Shown here: piece by piece, positions 25,982-36,120 of the stretch
Numbering within the stretch: the first letter of the stretch is position 1
Layout of the letters: each line of letters starts with the position of its first letter
Assembly (NCBI GenBank): GCA_963793275.1
Contig: CAWBZL010000005.1
Location: 1 to 64,000, forward strand
Direction: 5' to 3'
Source: Marinirhabdus sp963793275
Lineage (GTDB): Bacteria; Bacteroidota; Bacteroidia; Flavobacteriales; Flavobacteriaceae
Length of the DNA: 64,000 nt
Program-made: the position numbers and the translations under genes
The notes under the pieces: generated by a model
What the model was told of the DNA's origin: nothing
Databases searched by the model: none
The model's input: the letters and a program-made list of their open reading frames with translations, nothing else

Positions 25982-26379
25982 ATGAAAAACCATTTTAATA
26001 TCACCAGAGATTACCTGCTGGAATTAAATTTCAGTATTACCAGAGAAAACCGTGACGATGGAATCCTTGTAGTACAAAAAGAGAATTCTGGGATCAAAAA
26101 CCTTATTCTGGGCGTTGCCCCACCTATATTGATTATGGAGCAGTTTATTTTTTCGGTAAATAACCAATCTGAAAAAGTCTTTAAAAGGTTACTTCAGAAA
26201 AAACAGAAGATATTATACACGGTGCTTTTGTCCTGGACGAAACGGGAAAAAAAGTAATTTTCAGGGATACACTTCAAATTGAAAATATGGACCTGAACGA
26301 ACTTGAAGGGAGCTTAAACTCCTTAAGCCTGCTTATGAGTGAATTCTCAGAGCATATCATAGAATTTTCTAAATACTAA
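25982..26379 (+). pseudogene. YbjN-like (type III chaperone-like) protein, frameshifted once
   Basis: The N-terminal part (HFNITRDYLLELNFSITREN, then VQKENSGIKNLI) and C-terminal part (DIIHGAFVLDETGKKVIF, then NELEGSLNSLSLLMSEFSEH) both fit the YbjN-like fold that accompanies PspA operons. They lie in different frames. The shift occurs between about 26182 and 26209 in an A-rich run; adding one A restores a 132-residue protein ending at TAA 26377-26379. As read it would stop after 91 residues. An indel error is quite likely. It starts the operon and sits 11 bases before the PspA gene. Confidence 0.65.
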
Positions 26380-26390
26380 AAACAAACATT

Positions 26391-27107
26391 ATGAACATAT
26401 TCAAAAGATTATTTAAAATAGGAGAGGCCGAAACCAATTCGGCAATCGATAAAATGGAAGATCCCATTAAAATGACCGAACAGGGCATTAGAGATATGAA
26501 ACTTGACCTTGAAAAAAGTATGGAAGCCTTAGCACAGGTAAAAGCCCTCGCTATTCGTGCAAAGAACGATCAGGAAACATACCAGAGTAAGGCAAAAGAA
26601 TATCAGGATAAAGCAATTATTATTCTAAAAAAAGCGCATAATAAAGAAATGGAAGCTACCGAAGCCGATCGTCTCGCGAAAGAAGCTTTAAAACAAAAAG
26701 AAGCTGCCGAAAAACAAGTAGAGCAGGCTAAGGATGAGTCGGCAAAATTTGATAACAATGTAGCGCAATTACAAAAAAATGTGCAAGTTATCAAATCCAA
26801 TATTGGCAATTGGGAAAATGAGCTCAAAACCTTGAAAGCACGAGTAAAGGTGAGCAATGCTACCAAAAACCTGAACAAGCAAATGGCCGAACTGGACAGC
26901 ACAGGAACTGTTTCTATGCTGGAACGTATGAAGGAAAAAGTAGCACAGGAAGAAGCCCTGGCTGAAGCATATGGAGATATTGCAAACGCAACAAAGTCTA
27001 TTGACGATGAGTTAGACGCAGCAGCAGATACTACCGAAGCAAAAGCAGACGACGAACTGGCAAAATTGAAAGAACAACTAGGATTAAACGAATCTAACGA
27101 CGCATAA
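26391..27107 (+). CDS. PspA/IM30 family membrane-stress protein
   Basis: The 238-residue protein is almost wholly alpha-helical. It starts with the amphipathic helix NIFKRLFKIGEAETNSAIDK, then DPIKMTEQGIRDMKLDLEKS, which is typical of PspA/IM30. A long coiled coil (residues about 40-190) follows. These proteins form ESCRT-III-like assemblies that protect and remodel the inner membrane. It is followed directly by the YqiJ-like gene (stop TAA 27105-27107, start at 27109), so translation is likely coupled. Confidence 0.9.
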   Translation: MNIFKRLFKIGEAETNSAIDKMEDPIKMTEQGIRDMKLDLEKSMEALAQVKALAIRAKNDQETYQSKAKEYQDKAIIILKKAHNKEMEATEADRLAKEALKQKEAAEKQVEQAKDESAKFDNNVAQLQKNVQVIKSNIGNWENELKTLKARVKVSNATKNLNKQMAELDSTGTVSMLERMKEKVAQEEALAEAYGDIANATKSIDDELDAAADTTEAKADDELAKLKEQLGLNESNDA

Positions 27108-27108
27108 T

Positions 27109-27825
27109 TTGACCAACCTTATCGACATATTATTTTCTGAAGTAAACGCCACCTTATCTGTGTTACTTATACTCCTTTTGGTGTATTGGATCATTACAAT
27201 GATTGGTGGCATAGACTTCGACCTGGATTTTGATGTGGAGGTAGATATAGATATAGACGCCGAAATAGAAGTAGATTCGGGTATTGAAGGCGGTAACATG
27301 GATTTTGAAGATATTTCCAGTACCGAAGTCAATCAGGAGGATGTGGTTGGTAAACGCCGGAAACCCCTAAAGTGGTGGCAAATATTTTTGATTTATTTCA
27401 ACTTTGTTGGCCTGCCATTTATGTTCACTTTTACGTGTTGGATTTTCTTTTGGTGGATCATTACAACCATCACTACAACCTTAACATTTACGTATGATAA
27501 TTTTATAGGCTTTATTATCATGATCTTAGCGTTTTTCCCGGCCTTGTTTGTCAATAAAATTTTCACCACACCGTTCAAAGGATTTTTTAAACATTTGAAC
27601 AAAGACGGTGATGCACCTATTGATTTTCTGGGAAGAGAAGCCACACTCATGTCTTCTATTGCAGATGATAAAATGGGTAATGCTGAAGTTATCGTTGAAG
27701 GCAATTCACATTCGCTGTACGTTAAATCCTTAAACAAAAAACCGCTTACATATGGGAGCACAGTGCTCATCATAAAAAGGTCCGCAGACCGCAATTATTT
27801 TTTAGTACAATCATATAATCAATAA
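27109..27825 (+). CDS. YqiJ-like membrane protein with OB-fold tail
   Basis: The likely start is TTG 27109, one base after the PspA stop; no ATG gives the complete first helix. The 238-residue protein has an N-terminal helix (VLLILLLVYWIITMIGG), a very acidic loop (DFDLDFDVEVDIDIDAEIEV), two to three further helices (about 90-150) and a soluble end from about 170 (FLGREATLMSSIADDKMGNAE). The end is typical of the NfeD/YqiJ OB-fold. YqiJ in E. coli is the partner of the flotillin YqiK, which is the next gene here. Confidence 0.75.
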   Translation: MTNLIDILFSEVNATLSVLLILLLVYWIITMIGGIDFDLDFDVEVDIDIDAEIEVDSGIEGGNMDFEDISSTEVNQEDVVGKRRKPLKWWQIFLIYFNFVGLPFMFTFTCWIFFWWIITTITTTLTFTYDNFIGFIIMILAFFPALFVNKIFTTPFKGFFKHLNKDGDAPIDFLGREATLMSSIADDKMGNAEVIVEGNSHSLYVKSLNKKPLTYGSTVLIIKRSADRNYFLVQSYNQ

Positions 27826-27840
27826 AATCCCAAAAATTTT

Positions 27841-29907
27841 ATGGAATCTATTTTTTCAATTATAGGTATAGGACTGGGTATCGTCCTTTTCCTCATCATC
27901 GTTTACTTCGCAATTATCGCGATGTTCTACAAAAAAGTACATCAGGGTCAGGCTTTGGTACGTACCGGTTTTGGAGGAACAAAAGTTGCAACAGACAAGG
28001 GGCTCTATGTAGTTCCTGTTTTTCACCGGGTAGAGGTGATGGATATTTCAGTAAAGAAGATCCAGATCGAACGTCTCGCTACAGAGGGTCTAATTTGTAA
28101 GGATAACATGCGTGCCGATATTAAAGTGGCTTTCTTTGTTCGTGTAAATAACGATGTGCAATACATTAAGAAAGTGGCTCAAACCATTGGTGTGAACCGT
28201 GCTTCACGTCAGGAAACACTGGAAGATCTTTTTGAAGCAAAGTTTTCGGAAGCCTTAAAAACAGTAGGGAAAAAGTTCGATTTTATCCAGCTGTATGAGG
28301 CGCGTCGAGAGTTTAGAGATGAAATTGTAGACATTATCGGAACCGATTTAAACGGATATACTCTGGAAGATTGTGCTATCGATTATCTGGAACAAACCGC
28401 GGTTGCACACTTAAAAGCCGATAATATTCTGGATGCTGAAGGTATCAAGAAGATCACAGATCTAACGGCTGCACAAAATGTGAAATCTAACCTTATTAAG
28501 CGTGACGAAGAGAAAACCATTCGAAAGCAGGATGTGGAAGCACGTGAAGCTATTCTGGAGCTTGATAAGCAGTTAGCTGAAAAAGAAGAGCAACAAAAAC
28601 GTGAGATTGCCAATATTAAATCACGCGAAGAAGCTGAAATATTAAAGGTTTCTGAAGAGGAACTGTTAAAGTCTGAAACCGCACGTATTGCAACCCGTGA
28701 AAAAGTGAAAGTTGCCGAAGAAAATATGGAGCGCCAGATCATTGTAGCATTAAAAAACAAGCAACGTACCGATGCTGTTGAAACCGAACGCGTAGAAAAG
28801 GACAGGTTGCTGGAAGCTACCGAAAGAGAACGCGTAGTAACCCTGGCTCAAATTGAGAAAGAGAAAGTAGTTGAAGTAGAAAAGAAAAATATTCAGGATG
28901 TTATTCGTGATCGCGTTACCTTAGAAAAAGGGGTGGTAGAAGAGCAGGAGAATATGAAAGATATTGAAGCTTTTAAAACTGCAGATCGTAATAAGCAGGT
29001 AAAGATCACCATTGCTGAGGCTTCAGCTCAAGAAGAGTTGATTAAAACCATTAAAGCTGCCGAGGCTCAAAAAGAAGCCATGAAGCAAAAAGCCGAAGAG
29101 ATCAATATCGAGGCGCTGGCTCACAAAGAAGCCAGTGAAAAGCAGGCTGAAGCCCGTAAAATTTTGGCGGAAGCACAAGCAAAAGAAGAAGCAACAGTAG
29201 GGATGTCTGAAGCACAGGTAATGCACGCCAAAGCAGACGCAAGAGAACGTGAAGGAATTGTAGATGCCGTGGTAATTGAGAAAACCGCACGAGCTCAGGC
29301 CGCCGGAATAGAAGCAAAAGCCGAAGCAAAACGTAAAGACGGAATGGCCGAAGCAGATGTAATTAAAGAAAAAGCGCTAGCAGATGCTGCAGGAATTGAA
29401 GAGAAGGCAAACGCAATGAAGAAACTGGATGGTGTTGGAAAAGAACACGAAGAGTTCAAGCTACGTCTCGATAAAGAATTACAGGTAGATCTAGCACATA
29501 TCAATATCCAAAAAGACATCGCAGACGCCCAGGCACAGGTAATTGGAGATGCCTTAAAAGCAGCTAAGATTGATATTGTAGGTGGAGAGACTATGTTCTT
29601 TGAGCAAATCATTGGCCAGATCACCCGTGGTAAAGGATACGACAGACTGGTAGCAAACAGCACGAACATTCAGGATGTGAAAGACGCAATTTTAGGAAGT
29701 GACGATGTAAAAGGAAATTTGCTCGAAAAAGTAAAGGATTTTGCAGATAAGTACGGGATCTCTTCCGAAGATCTAAAGAATGTGACCATCGCTAATTTAT
29801 TGATGGATTTAAAATCGAGATCCAGTGATAGTGAGGAGCAAACACTTTTTAGCAATCTATTCAACTTAGCCAAAGGTCTGGGAATGGGAGATAAGAAGTT
29901 GAAGTAA
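27841..29907 (+). CDS. YqiK-type flotillin (SPFH/band 7 protein)
   Basis: The 688-residue protein has an N-terminal membrane helix (SIIGIGLGIVLFLIIVYFAI), then an SPFH domain (about 30-210; RTGFGGTKVATDKGLYVVPV, and YLEQTAVAHLKADN near its end). A long Ala/Glu/Lys-rich coiled coil (about 220-560) and a short tail follow. This is the YqiK/Flotillin-1 architecture that forms large membrane cages or microdomains. Gene order after PspA and YqiJ-like is the classical pairing. It is 15 bases from the YqiJ-like stop, so the three form one operon. Confidence 0.9.
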   Translation: MESIFSIIGIGLGIVLFLIIVYFAIIAMFYKKVHQGQALVRTGFGGTKVATDKGLYVVPVFHRVEVMDISVKKIQIERLATEGLICKDNMRADIKVAFFVRVNNDVQYIKKVAQTIGVNRASRQETLEDLFEAKFSEALKTVGKKFDFIQLYEARREFRDEIVDIIGTDLNGYTLEDCAIDYLEQTAVAHLKADNILDAEGIKKITDLTAAQNVKSNLIKRDEEKTIRKQDVEAREAILELDKQLAEKEEQQKREIANIKSREEAEILKVSEEELLKSETARIATREKVKVAEENMERQIIVALKNKQRTDAVETERVEKDRLLEATERERVVTLAQIEKEKVVEVEKKNIQDVIRDRVTLEKGVVEEQENMKDIEAFKTADRNKQVKITIAEASAQEELIKTIKAAEAQKEAMKQKAEEINIEALAHKEASEKQAEARKILAEAQAKEEATVGMSEAQVMHAKADAREREGIVDAVVIEKTARAQAAGIEAKAEAKRKDGMAEADVIKEKALADAAGIEEKANAMKKLDGVGKEHEEFKLRLDKELQVDLAHINIQKDIADAQAQVIGDALKAAKIDIVGGETMFFEQIIGQITRGKGYDRLVANSTNIQDVKDAILGSDDVKGNLLEKVKDFADKYGISSEDLKNVTIANLLMDLKSRSSDSEEQTLFSNLFNLAKGLGMGDKKLK

Positions 29908-29986
29908 TTTTATAAAATAGTAAGGAGGGATTTTGGATTATGTAAACGAATTGATGAAACATTTATGATGGGTCAAAATCAATTAA

Positions 29987-30009
29987 GGTTTCGACTGTGT
30001 TCAACCTGA
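29987..30009. repeat. Palindromic TCGACTG repeat, relative of the copA linker repeat
   Basis: GGTTTCGACTGTGTTCAACC followed by TGA resembles the flavobacterial repeat whose core is TTCGACTGCGCTCA, with GGTT/AACC ends that pair. It lies in the gap between the flotillin and the DNA repair ATPase genes. The copy is degenerate (CGC to TGT). Confidence 0.5.
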
Positions 30010-30094
30010 TATCGTCAAAATCCTTTTTTTAGTATTTTTAAACTCAAATTTATTCAGTAAGATCAAAATTCAAAATAAGGCCAACCAAAACCCA

Positions 30095-33000
30095 ATGGCA
30101 GATACACCCCAAAAAGAAACTACACAACAGCAAGGCCTTGAAGGCGGCACCTACGAGATTATTAAAAATCGTTTGCAACAACAGAAAACCGAGTTGCAAA
30201 AAAGATTGAATACGCTCAACGATGACCGAAAAAATGTCTTTGGCTCGCTGGAAACCAAGCTTATTGCAAACGACCGCATTACTACAGAAAACAACTGTAT
30301 TGCACGCGATATTGTAAGCCTGGGTAATACGTGCTTGTTCGGGTACAATGTTCATTTTGGGTTGCGTACAGAAATTACACTGAAAGACGTTTTCAGCATA
30401 TATGAATTTCGTGACAATACATTTCACGCCATTGAATTAGGGCTACTGGAAGACGAAACATTTAAGACAGATTTCACCAATCTTTATAAATATTACCGAA
30501 ATACCATTTTTTCAAAGTTTGCCGTTATTGGCAACTATTTACATATGATATTTCAGCTTAGTGAAAGTCCTACAGATATTAAAACCTTCAAGTGGCTTAT
30601 CACAGATGAAACCTTAAAATACGTAGACAACCGAAGCGAACACGAGTATAAATTCCCCACCCAACAGGAATTTAAATGGCAGGAAGCAACAAGAGATATG
30701 CACCGCTATGGAGAACACCCACATGTTTCTATTAAAGATAGGGTGTTTGTAGAGACCGTTGGTGGCGATCTTACCATAAAAATTGAAGATAACACCAATC
30801 AGGGCAAAGGAATTCTGGACGAGCCCGTGGAATATGCAGACCAAACACTTGACGATGGCCAATATCGTTTCGGCGACCTTGGCAACTTAATGGTGCTGGA
30901 AATAAAACCGTTTCAGGAGCAGCCGCGTTATTTTGTGTACAACCATAAAATGCGCGAAGTAAAGAAAATAGAAAGTGTAAAAGACTCCTGTGTTTTATTG
31001 CCGGATGACCAGGGAATTATCTATCCAACAGGTTATTATTTACAAACCGGCGAGTATCATATTTTCGATAATGCCATTGCTAATGTAAAATTTCAGGAAA
31101 GAATTGGTTCGCCTAACGGGGAAGATTTTTTATATGTGTTTTATTCGGCTTCGGAAGGCCTGTACAACATTATGTCGTACAATATTATTACCCAAACTAT
31201 AAAAACACCCATTATTTGTAACGGATTTACCATACTTCAAAATGGTGAGTTATGTTATTTTAAGACCGAAGAAGACCAAACCAAGCACCACGTCATACAA
31301 ATCTGGCAAACTCCATTTCTGAAAGGAGACTATATGCCTTCTCAACACGAGGACACGCTGTTGTATAAAATAGGAAACAAGGATATTGTGCGTGCTATGG
31401 CCGAAATAAACGGCTTAGTGACCTTACTGAACAAACAGGATAACTACGCTGGTTTGTACGATGATGTTGCCAAATTTTCAAAGGATATTTTAGACGCTTA
31501 TTATTGGCTCCCGGAAGCTGAAACGCATCAACTAAACGAGCCGCTTCAGGAAATAAATAATGCTGCCAATGCTGCTATAGACGAGTTTGAAAAAGTAGTA
31601 CAGTTACGTAAAAATGCCGCTGCACAAACCAAAGAAATACAGGAAAAAGCACGGGCGGTTTTCAGCAAAATTAAAAGCACTTCTTTCAAATCTATTAACG
31701 ATTTTGTAGCCTTGCTTACTCAACTTCGTGGTTTGCGTGGTGAGGTAATTTCGCTAAAGGATGTTCGGTACGTAGATCCTTCTTTCCTGGAAACTCTGGA
31801 AGAGGAAATTGAAGCACAAACACAGAAAATTTCAGAAAGATGTGTACAGTTTTTGTTGGACCGAAGGCATTACAACCGTATCACGAAACTTTGTCCGAAA
31901 AGAAAGAAACAGTAGCCAAAGTAAAAAAGGTAATAGCTGCTAAAAAGCTTGAAGAAGAAATCAACCAGATAGCAACCGACCTGGAAATGCTTATTGAAAT
32001 TGTTTCTAATCTGGATATTGAAGACACTGCTCATTCTACCAAGATAATTGACGATATATCGCTCATTTTTGCAACAATAAATCAGTTAAAAGCAGCACTT
32101 AAAAACAAAAGAAAATCCCTCGGGATTGAAGAAGCCCAAGCCGATTTTGCTGCACAGTTAAAGTTGGCAGACCAGAGTATCATAAATTATCTGGATATGG
32201 CTAATACGCCAGAAAAGTGTGACGAGTTCCAGACTAAGGTTTCCATACAGTTGGAAGAAATGGAGGGCAAGTTTGCCGAATTTGAAGAGTTTATCGCCAC
32301 CATCATCGAGAAACGGGAAGAAGTATACGCCGCTTTTGAAGCCAGAAAGAATGGCTTAATTGAAAAGAGAAATAAGAAAGCTGTTACCTTGCTGAATGCT
32401 TCGGAAAGAATCCTGAAAGGTGTTCAGAAAAAAGCACAGAGTTTTAAATCCGCTGCTGAAATCAACGGTTATTTCGCTTCAGATTTAATGATTAATAAGC
32501 TGCGTGATATTGTTATGCAGTTAAAAGATCTGGACGATAGTGGAAAGGCAGAAGAGGTAGAAACACAGCTTAAAACAGCCCGTGAAGATGCCTTGCGAAA
32601 GCTAAAAGATACACTGGAGTTATACGAAGATGGAGAAACAGTAATTCGCTTAGGAAAACACAAATTTGGTGTTAATAAACAACCGCTGGATCTAACCATT
32701 GTCTTCAAAAATGGAGTGCTTAATTATCATCTTACGGGAACCGATTTCTATCAGGAATTGAAACATAAAGATTTCTTGGATGCTCGCCACTTGTGGGATC
32801 AGGAATTTGTTTCCGAAACCGAAACCGTATATCGTTCGGCATATTTAGCCTATAAGATATTTATTAGATTTCCGCAGGAGAAATTAGTGGAGTTGGGCGA
32901 TGAGGCATTGTTACAGTTGCTACAGGAACAAAGCAGAAACGACTATGCCGAAGGGTATGTAAAAGGCGTGCACGACATAGATGCCTCTAAAATTTTAAAG

Positions 33001-34983
33001 GTGTTGGTGCACAAACGTCAGGAACTGGGTTTGCTCACTTTTAGACCAGAATTGCGAGCGTATGCACAGTATTTCTGGCATTCTCTCTCTGAAGAAATTC
33101 AGAACGAACTGGACCAGGATATGAAAGCAGCAGGAGAGGTGCTGGAGTATTTTCCAAACACTTCAGAATATGCTTTTATTGTTGAGAAAGTATCAAAAAA
33201 TATGGAAGCCTTCGCTACAGAAACAAGACTTTTTGACCCTTTACACAGTCACGAAATTGCTACCTATTTGTTTGAAGAATTACGTCACGATTCAGAATTT
33301 GTGAGCAGTAGTATTGCCATTCAGTTACAGGAAGAATTTCTAAAGTTGCTTAAGGCACAACAAGCTGATCTTAAATTCAGAAAAAGCACCGAAAATCTTG
33401 CTACGTTGCAATCCAAAGTGCGCTTGGTACAACAATGGGTGAGTGCATTTTTAAAGAGCAAAAAACCTTCAGCAGCACACGTAAATTTCCAACGTTATGC
33501 CGATGAGGTGGTGTGCAGGGTATTGTTTGGAGATGATTCTGTTTCAAAAGTAAAATCTGTTTCTCCGAACAAAGTTATTTCAGGATTGCAGGGTTCACAC
33601 GCCACTATTATTGAAGGGGATTTTCAGTTTAACTATCATGATTTTAATTCAAAAATGTCCCTTTTTATAACTGAAGAGGTGCCAGCTTTTCAGCAATTCA
33701 AAAAAACGAAACTAGCAGTAACCGAGCAGCTTAAAAAAGATCTGAAACTGGAAGAATTTAAACCCAGAGTGCTTACGTCCTTTGTGAGAAATAAGTTGAT
33801 AGACCAGGTATATTTGCCCTTTTTTGGGAACAATCTTGCCAAGCAGTTAGGAACCGTGGGTGAGAATAAGCGAACCGATAGAATGGGGATGCTGCTACTT
33901 ATTTCGCCTCCTGGATATGGTAAAACAACTTTGATGGAATATATCGCCAACCGTCTGGGATTGGTGTTTGTAAAAATTAATGGTCCCGCCATAGGCCACG
34001 AAGTGACCAATGTAGATCCTGCTTCGGCAAAAAACAGTGCTGCCCGTGAGGAGCTTAAAAAGCTAAATGTTGCCTTTGAAATGGGTAACAATGTGATGTT
34101 ATATCTGGACGATATTCAACATTGTAATCCGGAGTTTTTACAGAAGTTTATTTCCCTCTCCGACGGTACCCGAAAAATAGAAGGAATTTATAACGGCGAA
34201 TCTAAAACGTATGATTTACGCGGGAAGAAATTTTGTGTGATTATGGCGGGGAATCCGTATACCGAAAGTGGTGAAAAATTCCAGATCCCGGATATGCTCG
34301 CCAATCGTGCAGATATTTATAATCTGGGAGATATTATTGGCGATACAGAACATTTGTTTCGTTTAAGTTTGGTGGAAAATTCATTAACTGCAAACCCATT
34401 GTTACAGCAGTTAAGCAGTCGCCATTTTGAAGATATTTACGCTTTGATAGATCGTGTTGAAAATAATACCGAAGACAGCCAACTTACAGGAAACCACACT
34501 GCGCAGGAAATTGAAGAATATACCAAAGTACTTGAAAAAGTAATGCACGTGAGGGATGTGTTATTAAAGGTAAATGCGGCCTATATTAAAAGTGCTGCCA
34601 TGGAAGACCAATATCGCACAGAACCCGCTTTTAAACTACAGGGAAGTTATCGGGATATGAACAAACTGGTAGCTCAAATTGTTCCTATCATGAATGACAA
34701 AGAACTGGCAACCTTACTACGTTCCCACTACGAAAATGAAGCACAAACTTTAACAGCTTCAGCAGAGGCTAATTTGCTTAAATACAATGAGCTCATAGGT
34801 GCATTAACTACCGAAGAAACTGCCAGATGGCGGACTATTAAAGAACAATTTGTCAAAAATAATAAGCTAAAAGGCTTTGGAGATAAAAACGAAATGGCGC
34901 AGGTACTGTCTCAGATGATGGATTTTTCAGAAAACCTGGAAGGAATTAAATCTGTTTTGGAGAAAGGACTAAAGAAAAACTAA
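30095..34983 (+). pseudogene. Giant AAA+ 'DNA repair ATPase', frameshifted once
   Basis: Two overlapping frames (30095-31915 and 31840-34983) are parts of one protein. The first ends ISERCVQFLLD and the second, from 31860, reads FVGPKALQPYHETL. At TTGGACCGAAGG one C is missing (expected TTGGACCCGAAGG), near 31861. Restoring it gives 1629 residues. Layout: N-terminal coil (about 15-50), a beta-rich region (about 110-430), a long coiled coil (about 450-830) and a C-terminal AAA+ domain with Walker A SPPGYGKTT (about 1270), Walker B MLYLDDIQH (about 1335), sensor 1 VIMAGNP (about 1382) and an arginine in LANRADI. It follows the flotillin gene in the same direction. Involvement in DNA repair is only a family name. 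Confidence 0.8.
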
Positions 34984-35094
34984 TCTGACAAATTTCAACT
35001 AAAAAGAGAAGTCATTCCTGCCATTAATCCACTCGCTCAATTAATTCTTCAATTTCTTCTCTATCATCCCCGTTCAATTCTGTTTTATTGGGTG

Positions 35095-36072
35095 TTACTG
35101 CTTTTTTTTTAAATGAATTTCATAATACATCGCAAAATGATCACTGCCAAAATAGTTGGTACGTATCATTTTTTTTGCGAAAAGATCTTTGGTATGAAAC
35201 AGATGATCTAAAGGAAAGCGCATGAACCGGTAGCCTGCATGGTATGTTGGGAAAAAACCGCGACCAATACGGGGGTCAATCATGCCGGTCATTTTTTTGA
35301 GTAATCGGGTGGTGCGGCTCCATACTACATCATTCATATCGCCACATACTACAGCAGGTTTATTAAGGTCTCGTATACGTTTACCAGTTAAAATAAGCTC
35401 CGCATCGCGTTCTTTACTGGTTTCATTTTCAGTAGGACTGGGTGGGGCAGGGTGCACACAAGCAAAAAATATTCTTTTGCCACTATCAAGGCTATAATCA
35501 AAATAAATGGAAGGAACATCTTCTTCAACCAGATACTGTGTTGTAATGTTGTGCAATTCCTTCTTGGAATATAAGTGCATTCCGTAATAATTTTCCAATG
35601 GAATTTTTACTGAAAACGGGTAGATTTCATCAAGCGAAGCGAGTCCTTTTTCCCATTCGCTGTTGGATTCCATCGTTAAAATAAGGTCGGGGTCGTATTT
35701 TTTACATTCGGCTAAAAACATATCATATTCCTTATTATCCTGCAGCACATTTCCTGCTAAGATAGAAACACAACCCTCACTAGGGAAATTGGGTTTTTTT
35801 CTGGGATATAGTGAACTGTATTTATACACCTTGTGTAATTGATACAGAATGCCAAAAACCAGTCCGCCGGCAACTACCCACTCAAAGGTTGAAAATTCCC
35901 ATCCAAAATAAGCCAGAAATCCTAATAAAATTAACTCAATTGCAATAGATTGTAAACGCACAAAATCTGCTGTTCTAAAAAACCAATGCGGATTTCCAGT
36001 GGCAGGGAAGAAGGGCGAGATAATAAAGAATATACTAACTATATAAATAGCAATCATCCCATAAAAGTACAA
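35095..36072 (-). CDS. Membrane-anchored endonuclease/exonuclease/phosphatase family protein
   Basis: As read, the 325-residue protein has two or three N-terminal hydrophobic helices (residues about 2-70) and an EEP hydrolase domain. The latter has an early LILTMESNSEWEKGL (Glu), VVCGDMNDVVWS (Asp/Asn pair) and the final GSDHFAM (Asp-His). EEP enzymes cleave phosphoester bonds in nucleic acids, lipids or sugars; the substrate is unknown. Near the 3' end lies a run of 9 T (35102-35110 on the + strand). One more base there would extend the protein by 24 residues, to TAA at 35024-35026, with a natural-looking tail (DREEIEELIERVD). I suspect an indel at this homopolymer. Confidence 0.8.
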   Translation of the reverse strand: MYFYGMIAIYIVSIFFIISPFFPATGNPHWFFRTADFVRLQSIAIELILLGFLAYFGWEFSTFEWVVAGGLVFGILYQLHKVYKYSSLYPRKKPNFPSEGCVSILAGNVLQDNKEYDMFLAECKKYDPDLILTMESNSEWEKGLASLDEIYPFSVKIPLENYYGMHLYSKKELHNITTQYLVEEDVPSIYFDYSLDSGKRIFFACVHPAPPSPTENETSKERDAELILTGKRIRDLNKPAVVCGDMNDVVWSRTTRLLKKMTGMIDPRIGRGFFPTYHAGYRFMRFPLDHLFHTKDLFAKKMIRTNYFGSDHFAMYYEIHLKKKQ

Positions 36073-36120
36073 GTTCCCAAGCAGAAATTGGTATTTTTGT
36101 AAAAGTTTAAAACAATTTTT

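Noticed and set aside
31840..31915. Two separate overlapping genes for the DNA repair ATPase
   Set aside because: The overlap region translates smoothly into one protein if one C is restored in GGACCGAAGG, and the restored length (1629) is unbroken coding. A split into two genes is not needed.
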